This document shows positions 43,578 to 54,990 of a stretch of DNA of 64,000 nt, piece by piece. This DNA comes from Fonsecaea monophora. Its lineage: Eukaryota > Ascomycota > Eurotiomycetes > Chaetothyriales > Herpotrichiellaceae. The translations under genes and the position numbers were made by a program. The notes beneath the pieces are model-generated. The model was not told the DNA's origin, did not search any database, and saw nothing but the letters and a program-made list of their open reading frames with translations. The number at the start of each line of letters is the position of its first letter. The first letter of the stretch is position 1. Location of the stretch: contig NW_019173949.1 in assembly GCF_001642475.1 (NCBI RefSeq), positions 248,001 to 312,000 of the forward strand. The letters are read 5' to 3'.

Positions 43578-44543
43578 TCATGCACCGACAGGTTCACTCC
43601 TTAAGTCATCGCTGTCAACGTCGAGCTCCGCTTTCCTCATCTTCTCTTCGCGTGGGCTTCTCAGCACGTCCTGGACTAGGAAATTCCAGATCGCCTCGAA
43701 GTAGCCTGGCTCGGCAACGGTCGAATTGTGGTCCCCATCAGGGAATTCTTTCCAGACTTTTGTGGTGGGGCATTGATCGAACAGGGCCTTCATCATGGAT
43801 GGTGGGACAATTTCATCCCGCAGACCAGAAAGAAACAGAACGGGAATTCCAGTATCTCGCACCTTGGCCAAGCTTTGTTCCGAGTCCCATCGCTGGTGAC
43901 AGAGGTATGAAAGGTATTTCGCTGCTGGCATGATCGACGGGATCAATTTGCGAATAGACAAGAAGGTATTCTCCAAGATGACTGCGGAAATGTCGCCAAC
44001 TTGATAATTTGCCTGCAGCAGCTTGACGGCAAGGGCGCCACCCAGACTTTGGCCGTATAGGACGATGTTGGTGTTTCTCAGCTCTGCATGCTCGCGTACA
44101 AAGTCGAGGGCAGCCTGCCCATCGATGGACAGTCCCTCCTCGCTGGGTGTGCCAGTCGAAAACCCATAACCCCGATATTCGACCATGAAGACATGACAGC
44201 CCAGATTCTGGGAGAGGACTTTGCCAATGGGAAGGCGGTGGCCGATGTTGCCAGCGTTCCCGTGAAATGTCAACAATGTGATGTTTTTTCTCAACGAAGG
44301 ATCGGAAGGACGCAGGAGGTAGGCATGGAGGGTTTCACCGTCCGGCGTGGGGATCCTGATGGTTTCGGCATCCTCAATGCCGTACTTTTCAGGACGGTCG
44401 ACAATCGACCTTGAACCGGTAGGTAGATTTGCGGGGTAGATAATGTCATTCTGCTTGAAATAGAGGAGGCTGCTTCCGAGAGCGGCGAGGCCAGAGGTGG
44501 CGAAGACGGGTATGCGTAGCCAGGAGAGGTAGGAGGAGGTCAT
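43578..44543 (-). CDS. BEM46-family alpha/beta hydrolase
   Basis: A membrane-anchored serine hydrolase of the Bem46/ABHD13 type. From ATG 44543 it has 321 aa. One hydrophobic helix near the N-terminus (PVFATSGLAALGSSLLYF) precedes QNDIIYPANLPTGSR. The fold shows LLTFHGNAGNIGHRL, the nucleophile elbow LYGQSLGGA (Ser), Asp in LFLSGLRDEIVPP and His in FPDGDHNSTV. The family has been tied to cell polarity and germination in fungi, with the substrate unknown. The frame is open to 44660, but ATG 44543 gives the family-like start. It diverges from PRE3. Confidence 0.9.
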   Translation of the reverse strand: MTSSYLSWLRIPVFATSGLAALGSSLLYFKQNDIIYPANLPTGSRSIVDRPEKYGIEDAETIRIPTPDGETLHAYLLRPSDPSLRKNITLLTFHGNAGNIGHRLPIGKVLSQNLGCHVFMVEYRGYGFSTGTPSEEGLSIDGQAALDFVREHAELRNTNIVLYGQSLGGALAVKLLQANYQVGDISAVILENTFLSIRKLIPSIMPAAKYLSYLCHQRWDSEQSLAKVRDTGIPVLFLSGLRDEIVPPSMMKALFDQCPTTKVWKEFPDGDHNSTVAEPGYFEAIWNFLVQDVLRSPREEKMRKAELDVDSDDLRSEPVGA

Positions 44544-45129
44544 GGCGACAGTTTCATCAAGGCGCAGCTTGGTCAGGCTGTGATTCAACTGCGGGGGAAG
44601 ATATGACTTTAGGACGGAGTACATCCAGCAAAGAGGCTGGCAGGAGACTAAGAATGACAAGCAAAAGTTCCTTAAAAGGAGAGGCGACTATATACGTGCA
44701 AAACGAGGGATGTAGAGTGAATTTGTGTCCAGGACGAATCTTGGAGTTCTTGACCTGAATCAGGGCAGGTGTGATGTCTGGAGAGGTCGATACCTTGTGG
44801 CACCGTCCCTGTTGTGTTTGGTGCCCAAGGGGTAATTTTGGCGAGCTTAACCGCCTGCGCCGCCAAGTGGCGTCTAATTAAGCCTGGAATCCCCAACCCT
44901 TCGCTTACCAGGTGCCAGGCTGCCAGTGGTGCAAGGGCAGAATAATTGCCGCCCGCAGCTAGGTTGATGGACCAGACGCGTTTGCTGGTTCTGCCTTCTG
45001 TCCAGCGCAGCTTCGCCATACATCCATTCGCAATCATCCTGCTCCCACAACACAACCACAAACACCACTTCAGGTCCCAACGCATACAGAGTCAAATCTC
45101 ATATATCTCTCCTCTACATATTCGCAGTC
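44544..45129. promoter_or_regulatory. Divergent region between the BEM46-like gene and PRE3
   Basis: A 586-bp region between the two start codons. No coding frame is supported. I looked for the yeast proteasome element GGTGGCAAA and did not see it. Confidence 0.45.
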
Positions 45130-45872
45130 ATGATTGGCCCAGGCACCGGCATGCTTGGAGAGGATGGCATTCATGTCGACATGAACCACCTCAAGTCAGG
45201 AGAAGTCAACCTTGGTACATCTATTATGGCCATCAATTTCAAAGATGGGGTGATTCTTGGAGCAGACAGTCGGACAACGACAGGAGCATACATCGCCAAT
45301 CGAGTCACGGACAAGCTCACCCAAGTACACGACACCATCTGGTGCTGCCGGTCAGGGTCTGCAGCCGATACTCAGGCCGTTGCCGATATTGTTCAATACC
45401 ACCTCGGGATCTATGGCATCATGAACAACGAGTCCCCCACCACGCAGACTGCTGCTGCTCTATTTCAGGAGTTGTGCTACGGGAACAAGGATCAGCTAAG
45501 GTGAGACGACCATAACGACAGAGGGAAACTTCTGGCTAACTTGGTTGCAGTGCTGGCATCATTATTGCAGGCTACGATAAGCGAAACGGTGGACAAGTCT
45601 ACTCAATACCTCTAGGCGGATCGTTGCACAAAGGACCATATGCCATCGCAGGCTCAGGGTCGACCTACATCTACGGATACTGCGACGCACACTGGAAAGA
45701 AGCTATGACAGAAGAAGAAGGAATACAGTTTGTCAAGGGAGCATTAAGAGAAGCCATCAAATGGGACGGTAGCTCGGGCGGTGTCATTCGAATGGTGGTG
45801 TTGACGGCCAAGGGTGCTCAGCGACATTTGTATCTTCCAGACCAGGACTATCGAGGACCAGGGAGAGACTGA
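45130..45872 (+). CDS. PRE3: 20S proteasome subunit beta 1 (caspase-like, Pre3)
   Basis: One of the three catalytic beta subunits. Exons are 45130-45500 and 45551-45872 (50-nt intron), giving 230 aa. A 29-residue propeptide ends in NLG; the mature protein begins at Thr30 (TSIMAINFKDGVILGADSRT). The other catalytic residues are in place: Asp46 (Asp17 of the mature enzyme) and Lys62 (Lys33) in RVTDKLTQVHD. Further markers are CCRSGSAADTQAVADIVQYH and GSGSTYIYGYCDAHWKEAM. The gene lies 9 kb from ECM29, another proteasome gene, without adjacency. Confidence 0.95.
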
Positions 45873-46470
45873 GTCGAATAATAAAACGGGGTTGGGACGG
45901 CGTCTAAGGATCCTTTTTGGAGGTGCATATGCACAACGGGGGCAAACAAGCTCGATGAGTATCAGGCTGCAGGAGACAACTCTTCTTCGCCATTGTCATT
46001 ACTTGTAGGACTCGGACATAGGCATGGGCGTAACGGGCAGCCGCGATTCGGCGATCAAAGAAAGTCCCTGAGTGGCGATGGTCGTTAGTTACTATTCAGC
46101 CGCCTTTCTTCTGTGTATGCAGGATGATGCAAGCGTGCTTAGGTTCTTGTAGCCCGTGGTGGTGGTGGTGGTGGACGGGAGGGCGACGATGGCAAACATG
46201 TCACAAATGCTCCGCCCGTCTTCGGGTCTTTGCGTGCAGGCCAGCAGCTTCAACCACTGGGAAACTGCGCCTCGCGGCCTCAACCCAACCAAACCTAAAC
46301 CCAAACCAACCCGATTCCCTCTTCGTTCGCCCATCTGTGTGCTTTCTCATTGCACTCTTTCTATCTCCATATCTTGCCTCTTGTATCTATCGTGTCGGCC
46401 GTCAAAGTCTGGAGAGATAGACGCGCCTGACTGCACTGACAGCTTTTAACTCCAGTAGTGACTTGCGGCA
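45873..46470. other. Intergenic region with a (TGG)n run
   Basis: About 600 bases between PRE3 and the cyclin leader. It contains six TGG units at 46157-46174. No coding frame is supported. Confidence 0.45.
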
Positions 46471-46880
46471 ATGTCTTTGGTAAGTGACAGCATGTTGTCT
46501 TTTTCCCCCACCCACCGCTTTGCTCGTTGGCTGCGACGACTGCGAACCACACTGCACATGCTAGCTCTTCTGCCGACCGCCAACCTGATCGAACGCATGC
46601 CGAACGTCCACCACCACCGTAAAGGCCTGCCTCTGACCTCTGTCGGACGCTCTGGAGCATTGTGTTACATCTTGTCCACCCTGCAAAACGTATTGCTGCA
46701 AGTTTGCGAACCACAATCACCTCGTTGCGGACCTGTGCACCCACAAAGAGATACCGCGGAATCAGGCTGGGCAGTGCTAGGCTGAGACGGATGCCATCTG
46801 CAATGGGACTTTGTTGGGTTGTTTGTACCTAGTCATCGACTAACAATCTCTATCGCAGACATCATACGCCAAAGGTTGAG
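46471..46880 (+). promoter_or_regulatory. Probable 5'-UTR intron and split upstream ORF of the cyclin gene
   Basis: A 379-nt intron fits from GTAAGT at 46480 to GCAG at 46858, with a perfect CTAAC branch at 46839-46843. Splicing joins ATG TCT TTG to a short tail and makes a 9-codon ORF (MSLTSYAKG) whose TGA ends one base before the cyclin ATG. An alternative acceptor TAG at 46832 would instead give an in-frame extension of 19 residues to the cyclin, but lacks a good branch site. Confidence 0.45.
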
Positions 46881-48391
46881 ATGGGCTCGCTGGTGATTAG
46901 CCAAGTGGCGCCGGGACTCGGTCAGCATCCCTATCACCACATGATGGTGGACACCAATCCTCATCACGACGACTCCTCCAGAGGATACAATGCCTCCTCT
47001 GACCAGACACCTACAATCCACGAGCCTTCTGAAGATTCGTCGACCCCAGGGTCACAGCACGACGACCATGAGCCAGGCAGTGCTCACTCGTCCTCTCCCC
47101 AGCATCAACACTCCTCCTACTACACTCAAAATGTGAACCAACACTCACGCGGATTTGACCAGTCTGGTTTCCCGCTGACTAGCGACCCTCGATTCGTCGT
47201 CGCCAGGTCTCCTCCCTCCCCGCGCTTGCAACCCACATATCGCTCGACCAGGTCACTAGGCGCGTCAGAAGCCAGCTCTCCTAGTCGGATAAAAGTGAGA
47301 GACTTGTCACATATCCGCAGTCTTGCGAGTGAAGAATATTTGAATCGGCCCCGTCTGTCGGGACGCCCTTCCAGCTCCTTTTCGGACACGGGAAGGCAAT
47401 ATGAAATCAGTGCCATGCCTGTGACAGACATTATCGAAATGGTCGCAGGCCTTCTTACCAAGATCACCACCACCAACGATCGACAGCATGAACATCACCG
47501 CCCGATCCCTCTCACAGAGGAACAGAGTCATCTGAACCCACACGCTTCCTGTGTGCTAGCATTTCACGGCAAGAACGTCCCCGGGATAACGATCCTAAGT
47601 TATCTTAGTCGGATACACAAGTATTGTCCGACTACCTACGAGGTCTTCCTGAGTCTGCTGGTGTACTTTGATCGCATGACTGAGATGGTCAACCGAGGCC
47701 TTTTGGGGGACGTCAACAAGCGACCTGACGATTCCCCGGCCACAGCACCAGAGTCATCTACGCCCACTCCGCGTTCACCGGTGCTCATGAATGTGGACAG
47801 TCCTCAAGAGCACCACGATATCAGCACCCCGCCCTCTCCATCGGACTCACGCCACCAATCCCAGATCCAGCATCCCTCCTCACCTCAATCCAGCGTTCCG
47901 ACCGACCTGTCGCAATTCTTCGTGGTTGATAGTTACAACATCCATCGCCTTGTAATTGCTGGTGTCACTTGCGCCAGTAAATTCTTTTCTGATGTATTTT
48001 ACACGAATTCTCGATATGCAAAGGTACGTTTCACCAGCGAAAGAGCCACCATCTCAACAGTCGCTCTAGATGCCTTTGCCCTTGAATCGAATGCTGACAA
48101 ATATTCCCTTCACAGGTGGGAGGACTTCCTCTGGCGGAACTGAACAACTTGGAGCTTCAATTCCTCCTTCTCAACGACTTTAGACTTTCTGTCCCGGTGG
48201 AGGAGCTCGAAGCTTACGGTACCATGCTGGTTGAGTTTTATGCTCGGGAATTGCTGGCCCAGCAACAGCTCGCTCAACAGCCGCAGCAGCACCATCAAGC
48301 AGGCTCGGCTGTTCATTCTCCTGCCGCTGGTGCTGGAGATGGGATGTACATGCGCTCCCACGGAGATGAGGTTGGGTCAACGCAGGAGTAA
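46881..48391 (+). CDS. PHO80/PCL-type cyclin
   Basis: Cyclins of this type partner Pho85-like kinases, in phosphate control or polarity. Exons are 46881-48023 and 48116-48391, with a 92-nt intron (GTACGT / CACAG), giving 472 aa. The N-terminal 185 residues are His/Ser/Pro-rich. The cyclin box starts at about 190: MPVTDIIEMVAGLLTKITTT, then LAFHGKNVPGITILSYLSRI, HKYCPTTYEVFLSLLVYFDR, a Ser/Pro-rich insertion (about 285-345), and NIHRLVIAGVTCASKFFSDV, SRYAKVGGLPLAELNNLELQ, FLLLNDFRLSVPVEELEAY. The large insertion in the box is typical of Pho80-like cyclins of filamentous fungi. Which of the yeast PCL group is closest cannot be settled by eye. Confidence 0.88.
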
Positions 48392-49531
48392 GCGGTGGCC
48401 TTCTAGGTTGACAGATGGCATTTTAACCCAGGGGGAACGAGACAAAGCTTTGTTGATGACAGGATTATGGAAGATATTCCAGACAACGGCCCGGCCTTTG
48501 TTTACGTTTACGAGATTGCGAGTCATGAACGGAGTCAATACCTATTAGACCAGATCTTTTGTGAGTGTTTTACCTGTGTATCTGAGTGGAGGAAGGGTGA
48601 CTTCCTGAGCTCACGGTCGAGCTGAGCCTCAGGATTCAAGGGCGTTGGCGAGTGGAGAGGCATTCTCATTCTCACTGACTTACATTGAGACGACCGAGAC
48701 GAGATATTGCTGAATAGATGTGCGAATCGAGGTCGTAGAAACGTTTTCCATTTGTTGAGACAATGCTCCATGATTTGCTGGCTATTTTCTTGGGTATTGC
48801 CAGGCCTAGGCTGCTCAAGCCGGTCGTCGTTGATTTTGCGCTGCTCATCTCGTCCTCCTTGGACCACGAGGGCATCGTTGCTCTCTTTATGGATTGGAAA
48901 CCCGGGGACTTTTGAAGCGTGTGTCCATTTCCCAGGAATACAACGTGGACGAGTGAGTGCTTTGTACTTGACATAAGGGAGAAAAGAGTACGAAAGTAGA
49001 CTATCTACTCATTCTATCACGCGTCCTACAAAAGCTCAACCATTTGCAATCTACAGGGTGACTCCTGGTGTCTGTAGAACTTGGCAGACGCTGTAACAAC
49101 TTTTTGGATTCTACTTCTTCTGTGTTTGTGGTATCTTGGATCTCGTCAAGCAACAGCGACGGCGAACAGCGCTCTCGACTCTCCAGCCCCTGTCTGTAAT
49201 GCTTTTCTTCGTTAGAGCACAGCAAACGCATAACAAGTCCCTAACTAGAATCTGCCCGCCTGGGTGTGTGTGTGTGTGTGTGTGAAAGCTTCGTAAGAAT
49301 GCAAATGTCGAAAGAAAAAAGACGTATCGTCAGCAAACTCGACTCAGCGCATCGTGTTGCGTCTTCAGCTGAGACGTGTGCTCGCCAACTGATTTCAGAC
49401 GGGACGTGACTCGCCAGTGTCTTGCTCCCAGGCAAGTATATTGCGTGATGTTGGGAGCCACCAACACCGCCAGTCATCAAACATCACATGTGTCCTTGTT
49501 CCCTGCCAAAGACATTTAACCCTACTCGTCC
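48392..49531. other. Intergenic region with a (TG)n microsatellite; possible small minus-strand exon
   Basis: Over 1.1 kb between convergent cyclin and RAD16 genes. On the minus strand 48867-48690 two overlapping frames remain open up to a GTAAGT donor, one of them rich in charged and Gln residues (DEQRKINDDRLEQPRPGN). It has no ATG of its own, so I do not call a gene. Confidence 0.4.
49264..49284. repeat. (TG)n microsatellite
   Basis: A perfect GT/TG run of 21 bases in the spacer between the cyclin gene and RAD16. Confidence 0.9.
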
Positions 49532-52500
49532 TCATGAACCACGAAACAAGAACTGCATGTCCTCCGGCGTCAGTTTGTCAAGTGCGACCTGGTCGTTGTT
49601 CACCGTTCCATTGATCATGTTGGCCTTCTTCTCCTGAAGCAATACCATTCGTGATTCGACCGAGTCTTCGATACACAGCCGCGTGATGACGCAAGGTCGA
49701 CGTTGGCCGATTCGATGGCACCGATCCGCAGACTGCCATTCGGCAGCAGGGTTCCACCATCTGTACCAAATTCAGTCAGCGGGGGGAGTCAAGGGAAAGG
49801 AAATCAGCTGCTACTTACGGATCGACAATGTAAACTCTGCTGGCCTCGGTCAAGTTCAGGGCGACACCACCTGCCTTGAGTGAGACGAGGAAGACCTCCA
49901 CATCGACGTTGCTCATGAAGTGGTCGATCGTCTTCTGTCTCTGCGCGGGAGTCATGCTTCCATCCAACAAGACCGTGCTGAACCCTGACTTCTGCAAACG
50001 CCACTGAACGAGTTGCAACATGCTGGTGAACTGCGAAAACACAATCGACTTGTGCGTCTGTTTCTTGCTGCGGAGCTTGTACAGGTCATACACGAGCATC
50101 TCAATCTTTGTAGAGCTGGTCCAATCTTCCATCTTGATGCGGTTGATGATGGATGACTTCTTGACGTTGTCTTCGTCCTGCTCGATTTCCGGCTGGTCCC
50201 AGTCTATCACCAAGGGGATGTGGCATCTCGGACAATCTGCGTCTTCCTCAGAGCCTCCGTAGGCACTACCAGCGAAGGACTGGACGTATGACTTGGCACA
50301 TTGACGACAGAATTCGTGATGGCACCGAGAACGGATGGCATCCTCCGCAGGCTCGTCGCAGACGCAGCAGACGAGAACATTCTGCCCGCCTTCTGCGTTC
50401 TTGCGCAAGATCAAATCAGGGTGGTTGGCGACTTGTCTCATCTGCATGATGAGACCAAAGATGTTGGCGTAGTTGTTCAACATGACCCCCTGCGAGACGT
50501 ACGTGTCGAATTTGCGTGTCGAGTTAGACATGATGCTTTGCGAGAAGTCGCGTTCGATTTCTCCAAAGAACTCGTTGTGGATAACGATCTCTTTGGGTGG
50601 GAGCTCCATCGAGGAAGTGTGGTCTCGCTTCATTCGACGAAGCATGATGCGGTCGGTGATCAAACGCAACTTGTCCAGAGCGTCCTTTCTGAGATTTTGA
50701 TTGTCCGCCTGGGTGATCGGATTGAGAATCTCCTGGTTGAACACAGAGACGTGGTTAAAGCCACTATGCTTGCATTTGACGCATCTCTTCGATTCATCCT
50801 GGGACCAGTGCAGTTCACGACAATCACATGTCTTGCAAAAATAACATGCGAATGGATGAATCTCGAGGAACCGGAGGAGCGAGAAAAACTCGCCAATACG
50901 ATTCTGAACAGGTGTGCCAGACAAGCACCATTTGTAGGTAGCTTTCAGAGCAAAGCAGGCTCTTGCCACGCCGGTGGTGCGCTGCTTGATGCTGTGGGCC
51001 TCGTCGAGGATCAATCGATGATATTTGATCGAGTGCAACACGCTGTCCTCTTTGACAATTCCATCACCCCGAGACCATCCCTTCTGCTCCTTTCGGTACA
51101 TCGACTCCAGGCCAGAATAGGAGACCATGATGACATCGTACTTTTTCAGGTCTTTGACCGTGAGAAGCTTGCATTTCGGGTTGGCGGAAGAGTGATAAAC
51201 CAGCACCTTCAGCTTTCCACTGGTGTATTCTTTGATCTCCGACTGCCATTGCATGAGGGCCACAGGAGGGACAATCACCAGGCTCGGAGCTTTCGCGGGA
51301 TAGTCGGACATGATAAGACTAACAGCCTGGATGGTCTTTCCCATCCCCATCTCATCACCAAGCAAGCCCCCTTTCCACTGAGACTTTTCCTGTTTGATCA
51401 TCCAGTCCAAGCCTTCAAGCTGGAAGGGCTTCAACTTACGACTGATCCCAGCCGGTTGTGGCGCTCGCACGGGCTTGATGACTGGGATCTTGGCCAGGTC
51501 CGTCCACATGGTCTTGATTTCTGGATGCGCCTTTTCCAAGCGTTTGCGTTCCCTCAATTGACGTCGCTTCGTGGGATCTGCCCAGAACATAATCTCGTCT
51601 TGGGTCATCTTTGTCCAATCGAGTGACGAACGACTGCCTCTAGTCCACGGTGGTTGAACATCTTCGTCATCGTCATCGACCTCACTAAGGTCTGCCGAGC
51701 CCCCTGACACGGGTGGTAGGGTGAAATCGGACAATTCTGAATCGGGAGTCGAGGCCGCTGAGGAAAGCCCGGAACTGTCATTCAACGCCCCAACGGCAGC
51801 AGTGGAAGAATTTTGATTACGGAGAGGGAGTTTGGCTCGACGCTGACGAGTGTTGGCGCGAGGGATTTCATCGTCATCATCGTCCGTCAGGTCGATGATG
51901 GATGACCTGGTACGACGGCGTTTGGATAGGGGTTCATCATCACTCTCCTCTGAATCTGCCACTACCTTGTACTCCTCTCTCTGTAGTTCTGCCGCGAGTT
52001 GTGCATCGGTGTCCTCGAAATCCAAATCCGTTATTTCATTGATGTTTCGCTTTCGAGAAGAAGCAGTCCTCCCACGGAGAGAAAACTCGGAAGACTCAAG
52101 TTGCAAAGCCCTGGCTGTAGCTCCAACTTTCGCTTTTGACGTGCCTGGATCAGGGGTTGGGACAGTACTGGTTCCTGGGGTCTCGTAATCAGGCGAGTCC
52201 ATCGGATCGGCGATAGAAGAAGGGGCCGTTGACTCAGACAACCGGCCACGGCGTTTTGCAGGAGCAGAGTCATTATTGGAGAGATAGACTCCTTGGAATG
52301 CGCCTTTTGCGGTAGAAGCAGTGACAGAGATATCGTCGTCGTCAGTGTCTGGGATCTCCTTGACTGCAGATGCAGAAGGTTTGCCTCGGCTTCGATTGAT
52401 GGTTCGCTTAGAGGGTGCTCTGGTGCGTGAAGGGGTCGACTTTTCAGTGGCGATTCTTGAGGCTGCGGGCATCGGTCAGTCGGTGGTCAGTACGGCATTG

Positions 52501-52569
52501 TTTGAGAATATACTTACAAGGAGCCCTTGAGGAGGCCGCAGATCTCGTAGGACGATCACGAGGCCCCAT
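49532..52569 (-). CDS. RAD16: Rad16, SWI/SNF ATPase and RING protein of global-genome excision repair
   Basis: Rad16 with Rad7 finds UV damage in silent chromatin and also serves in a ubiquitin ligase. Exons are 52569-52518, 52462-49819 and 49760-49532, giving 974 aa. The first exon (MGPRDRPTRSAASSRAP) is short; the second frame has its own ATG at 52472, but that is inside the intron. The first ~320 residues are acidic and Ser-rich. Then come the helicase motifs: GDEMGMGKTIQ (Walker A), LILDEAHSIK (DEAH box), and SGTPVQNRIGEFFSLLRFL. A RING finger (CCVCDEPAEDAIRSRCHHEF, CRQCAKSY, CPRC) is inserted between the two lobes as in Rad16, and lobe 2 has SIVFSQFTSML and GGVALNLTEASRVYIVDPWW. The last exon supplies HRIGQ, residues of motif VI, and the end FLFRGS. 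It is divergent from RAD7. Confidence 0.95.
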
Positions 52570-53171
52570 GGTGGACGTTGAGGAGGAGAGCAATGGCAGA
52601 AGTCAACGGAAAGGGTGAGGCTTGATTGAATATTGCTCCAGAAAGAGATCGAGGCACAATCGATAAAGATCTAGATTTAGCGTGTTTTCTGCCTGGATTC
52701 CGGCGCGTGGGGACGCGTTAAGTGGTTTTCTCCAGACAAAAGCAGCATCTCAACAAAGCTTGGGGAGGTGGCTTTGTCTGATAAAGCGGCGGCGGCAGGA
52801 GCCCTGACCTGCCAAGCTGTATTTGTCCCGGTTTGCCTGCAGTGATCCCTCTGAAAGGTTCATGTGACCACGGATCGCGTTTTCAATTCAACGCGCCTCC
52901 AACCGCGCCAAGGGGGAATGCCCCTCACCACTTGCTGCTCGCTGATGCTTCTGCCTTGAGCAATGAATGGATTTTTGTTCAAAGGCTTGAAAGCTCCAAG
53001 CAGAATCTGCTGGTTTGGCTTAGTTTAGGTTTCTCTTCAACTACTAATATCCTCCCACCTACCTGTTTCCGTAGCGTTGCTTAAACTGAGATTTGCCACC
53101 AATAGAACTTTTCACAATGTTCGTCGATGCCCCTGGATTAGCAGCCTCGTTTGCACTGACACTGAATATAG
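52570..53171. promoter_or_regulatory. Shared 5' region of RAD16 and RAD7
   Basis: About 600 bases between the RAD16 ATG and the first certain RAD7 codon. It must hold both promoters and the first exon of RAD7. Two ATGs could start RAD7: 52963, with a weak donor at 52977, and 53117, whose frame does not join. A TTTGCCACC at 53092-53100 is listed among the findings. Confidence 0.45.
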
Positions 53172-54990
53172 GGCGACTCGGCGTGCTGCTGCACTCAATC
53201 GTATCCGCGGGCCCCAGTCTGCCCTCACAGACTTTCTTGCCTCCCACAATATCTCGGCTCACCAGATCCAACAGGATTACCAACAACGTCTTGCCAACGC
53301 GGAGCGAGAGGCGCAAGAAGGTACAGAAAATGCCGACGTGGAGCAAGAAGACGCCTCCGATGATGGCAGCGAGGATCCTGTCGAGCGCAAGAAGCGCAAG
53401 AGAAAACAAGAGATGGCTCTGATGAAGATCAAACAGAGCAAGGAGTTCAAGAAACGGAAAATGGAACGTGAAATGGAGGAAGGCAGCGACTTCGAAATGG
53501 ACGACGATGAAATCGCCAGAGCCATGATGGCCAAAGCAAAACCCTTACCCGGCCAACTTGAAAACTGTGAGATATGTGAAAAGAGATTTACCGTCACACC
53601 TTACAGTAGGACTGGGCCTGACGGTGGTCTGTTGTGCACCAAATGCTCCAAGGAACTGAAGGAGGAGGAAAAGAAAGATGCTCAGGCGAAGAAAAAGAGA
53701 ACTGCTGTCCCCAGAGGTCGACGTCGGCAGACAGAGAGCGATCGGATGATGGGAGACGTCAAACCAGGTGCCAAAAGCCTCGCCGACATGTGCGTTCGTA
53801 AGGTCGCCGATGTTGTCAACGATATTGAGGAATTTGGTGATATGCCGCAAAACCTGTTGGATCGGCTGAGCCAGATTTTCTCAAAACGGAGAGTCCTGAC
53901 TCCTCGCATCCTCGAACTCTTCCTTCGCCCTGACGTCGACCGTATTATCGTATATGATTGCGGCAAACTGGAGCAAGAAGATTTCCAGAAGATCTTTGCA
54001 CTGATGCCACAAGTCGAGATTGTTAACTTGCGCTTTGCAGGTCAGCTGAAAGATGAACCACTTCTGTATATGGCCGACAAATGTAAGAAGATTCGTCATC
54101 TCCAGCTCGGTGCGACAAACCTGGTCTCGGACAGCGCCTGGGTTGTACTCTTCAACTCACTTGGACCTCAGCTCGAAAGTCTCAAGCTATCGGAACTCAA
54201 TGACTCATTGAGGGACGAAACAGTCGCGGTACTGACGGACAAATGTCAGAGACTCAAGAGACTCAAGTTGCGGTCTTGTTCTCACATGAGTGAGGTGTCG
54301 ATCGACGCGCTCTGCTCTTTGCGAAGTCTCGAACACCTCACGCTTGGCAGCATCGCGCAGGAGACATCCTCAGAGATCCTGGTCAAACTCATCACCTCTC
54401 TCGGTGCCAATCTCCGAACTCTTTGTCTAGAAGACTTCCAAGAACTCGACGACAATGTCATTGAAGCCATCAGGGAGCAATGTCCAAACCTGTGCAAGTT
54501 GCGTATTCGAGGGAGCAGCATCTGCACGGACCGTGTCTTCGCCGACCTCTTTGGTAGCAACTGCAACTTCCGTCCTCTGCTCTACGCCGACCTGTCCGAC
54601 AACCGCGACATCGACAATACGAACCCTGAAGGTCCGCAAGACGAACCCATTGGCTTTGGCTCCCTCGCGTTCCCGGCGCTCATGGCCCATTCCGGTTCGC
54701 GTCTCGCAACTCTCAACCTCAAGGCTTGTCGTCACATCTCTCACTCTGCGCTCCTCGAAGTCTTCGACGGTGTCAAGCAGTATCCTTTTCTGAAAGACAT
54801 TGACCTGTCCTTTGTCACACAGGTGGATGATGTGGTCATGACCGGCATATTCAGGAGTTGTCCTTCTCTGGCAAAGCTTGCCGTGTTTGCCTGCTTCAAC
54901 GCCCGATCCACCAGGATCCCGGCTGGAATCGCCGTGATTGGATTACCGAACGCGAGTGCGAACATTGTGCAGGGAGACTTCATTGCGTAG
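53172..54990 (+). CDS. RAD7: Rad7, leucine-rich-repeat partner of Rad16 (first exon unresolved)
   Basis: Rad7 binds Rad16 in the nucleotide excision repair complex GGR. The certain part starts after an acceptor at 53170-53171 preceded by a CTGAC branch, and runs in one frame to TAG 54988-54990, 605 residues. It begins ATRRAAALN and soon reaches IRGPQSALTDFLASHNISA, the conserved N-terminal block of Rad7. Next come an acidic and lysine-rich stretch (about 40-110), the zinc-binding motif CEICEKRFTVTPYSRTGPDG with LLCTKCSKEL, and about eleven leucine-rich repeats (IVNLRFAGQLKDEPL, RLKRLKLRSCSHMSEVSI, LATLNLKACRHISHSALLEV). No ATG lies in this frame upstream of the conserved block, so a short first exon must exist. 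Confidence 0.9.

Noticed and set aside
50301..51626. 441-codon plus-strand frame inside RAD16
   Set aside because: It is exactly antisense to the RAD16 helicase region and reads as the complement of conserved motifs, with no family resemblance of its own.
52471..52472. ATG at 52472 as the RAD16 start
   Set aside because: It lies in the last bases of an intron (before GCAG at 52463); splicing to the exon ending at 52518 keeps phase and gives a better start.
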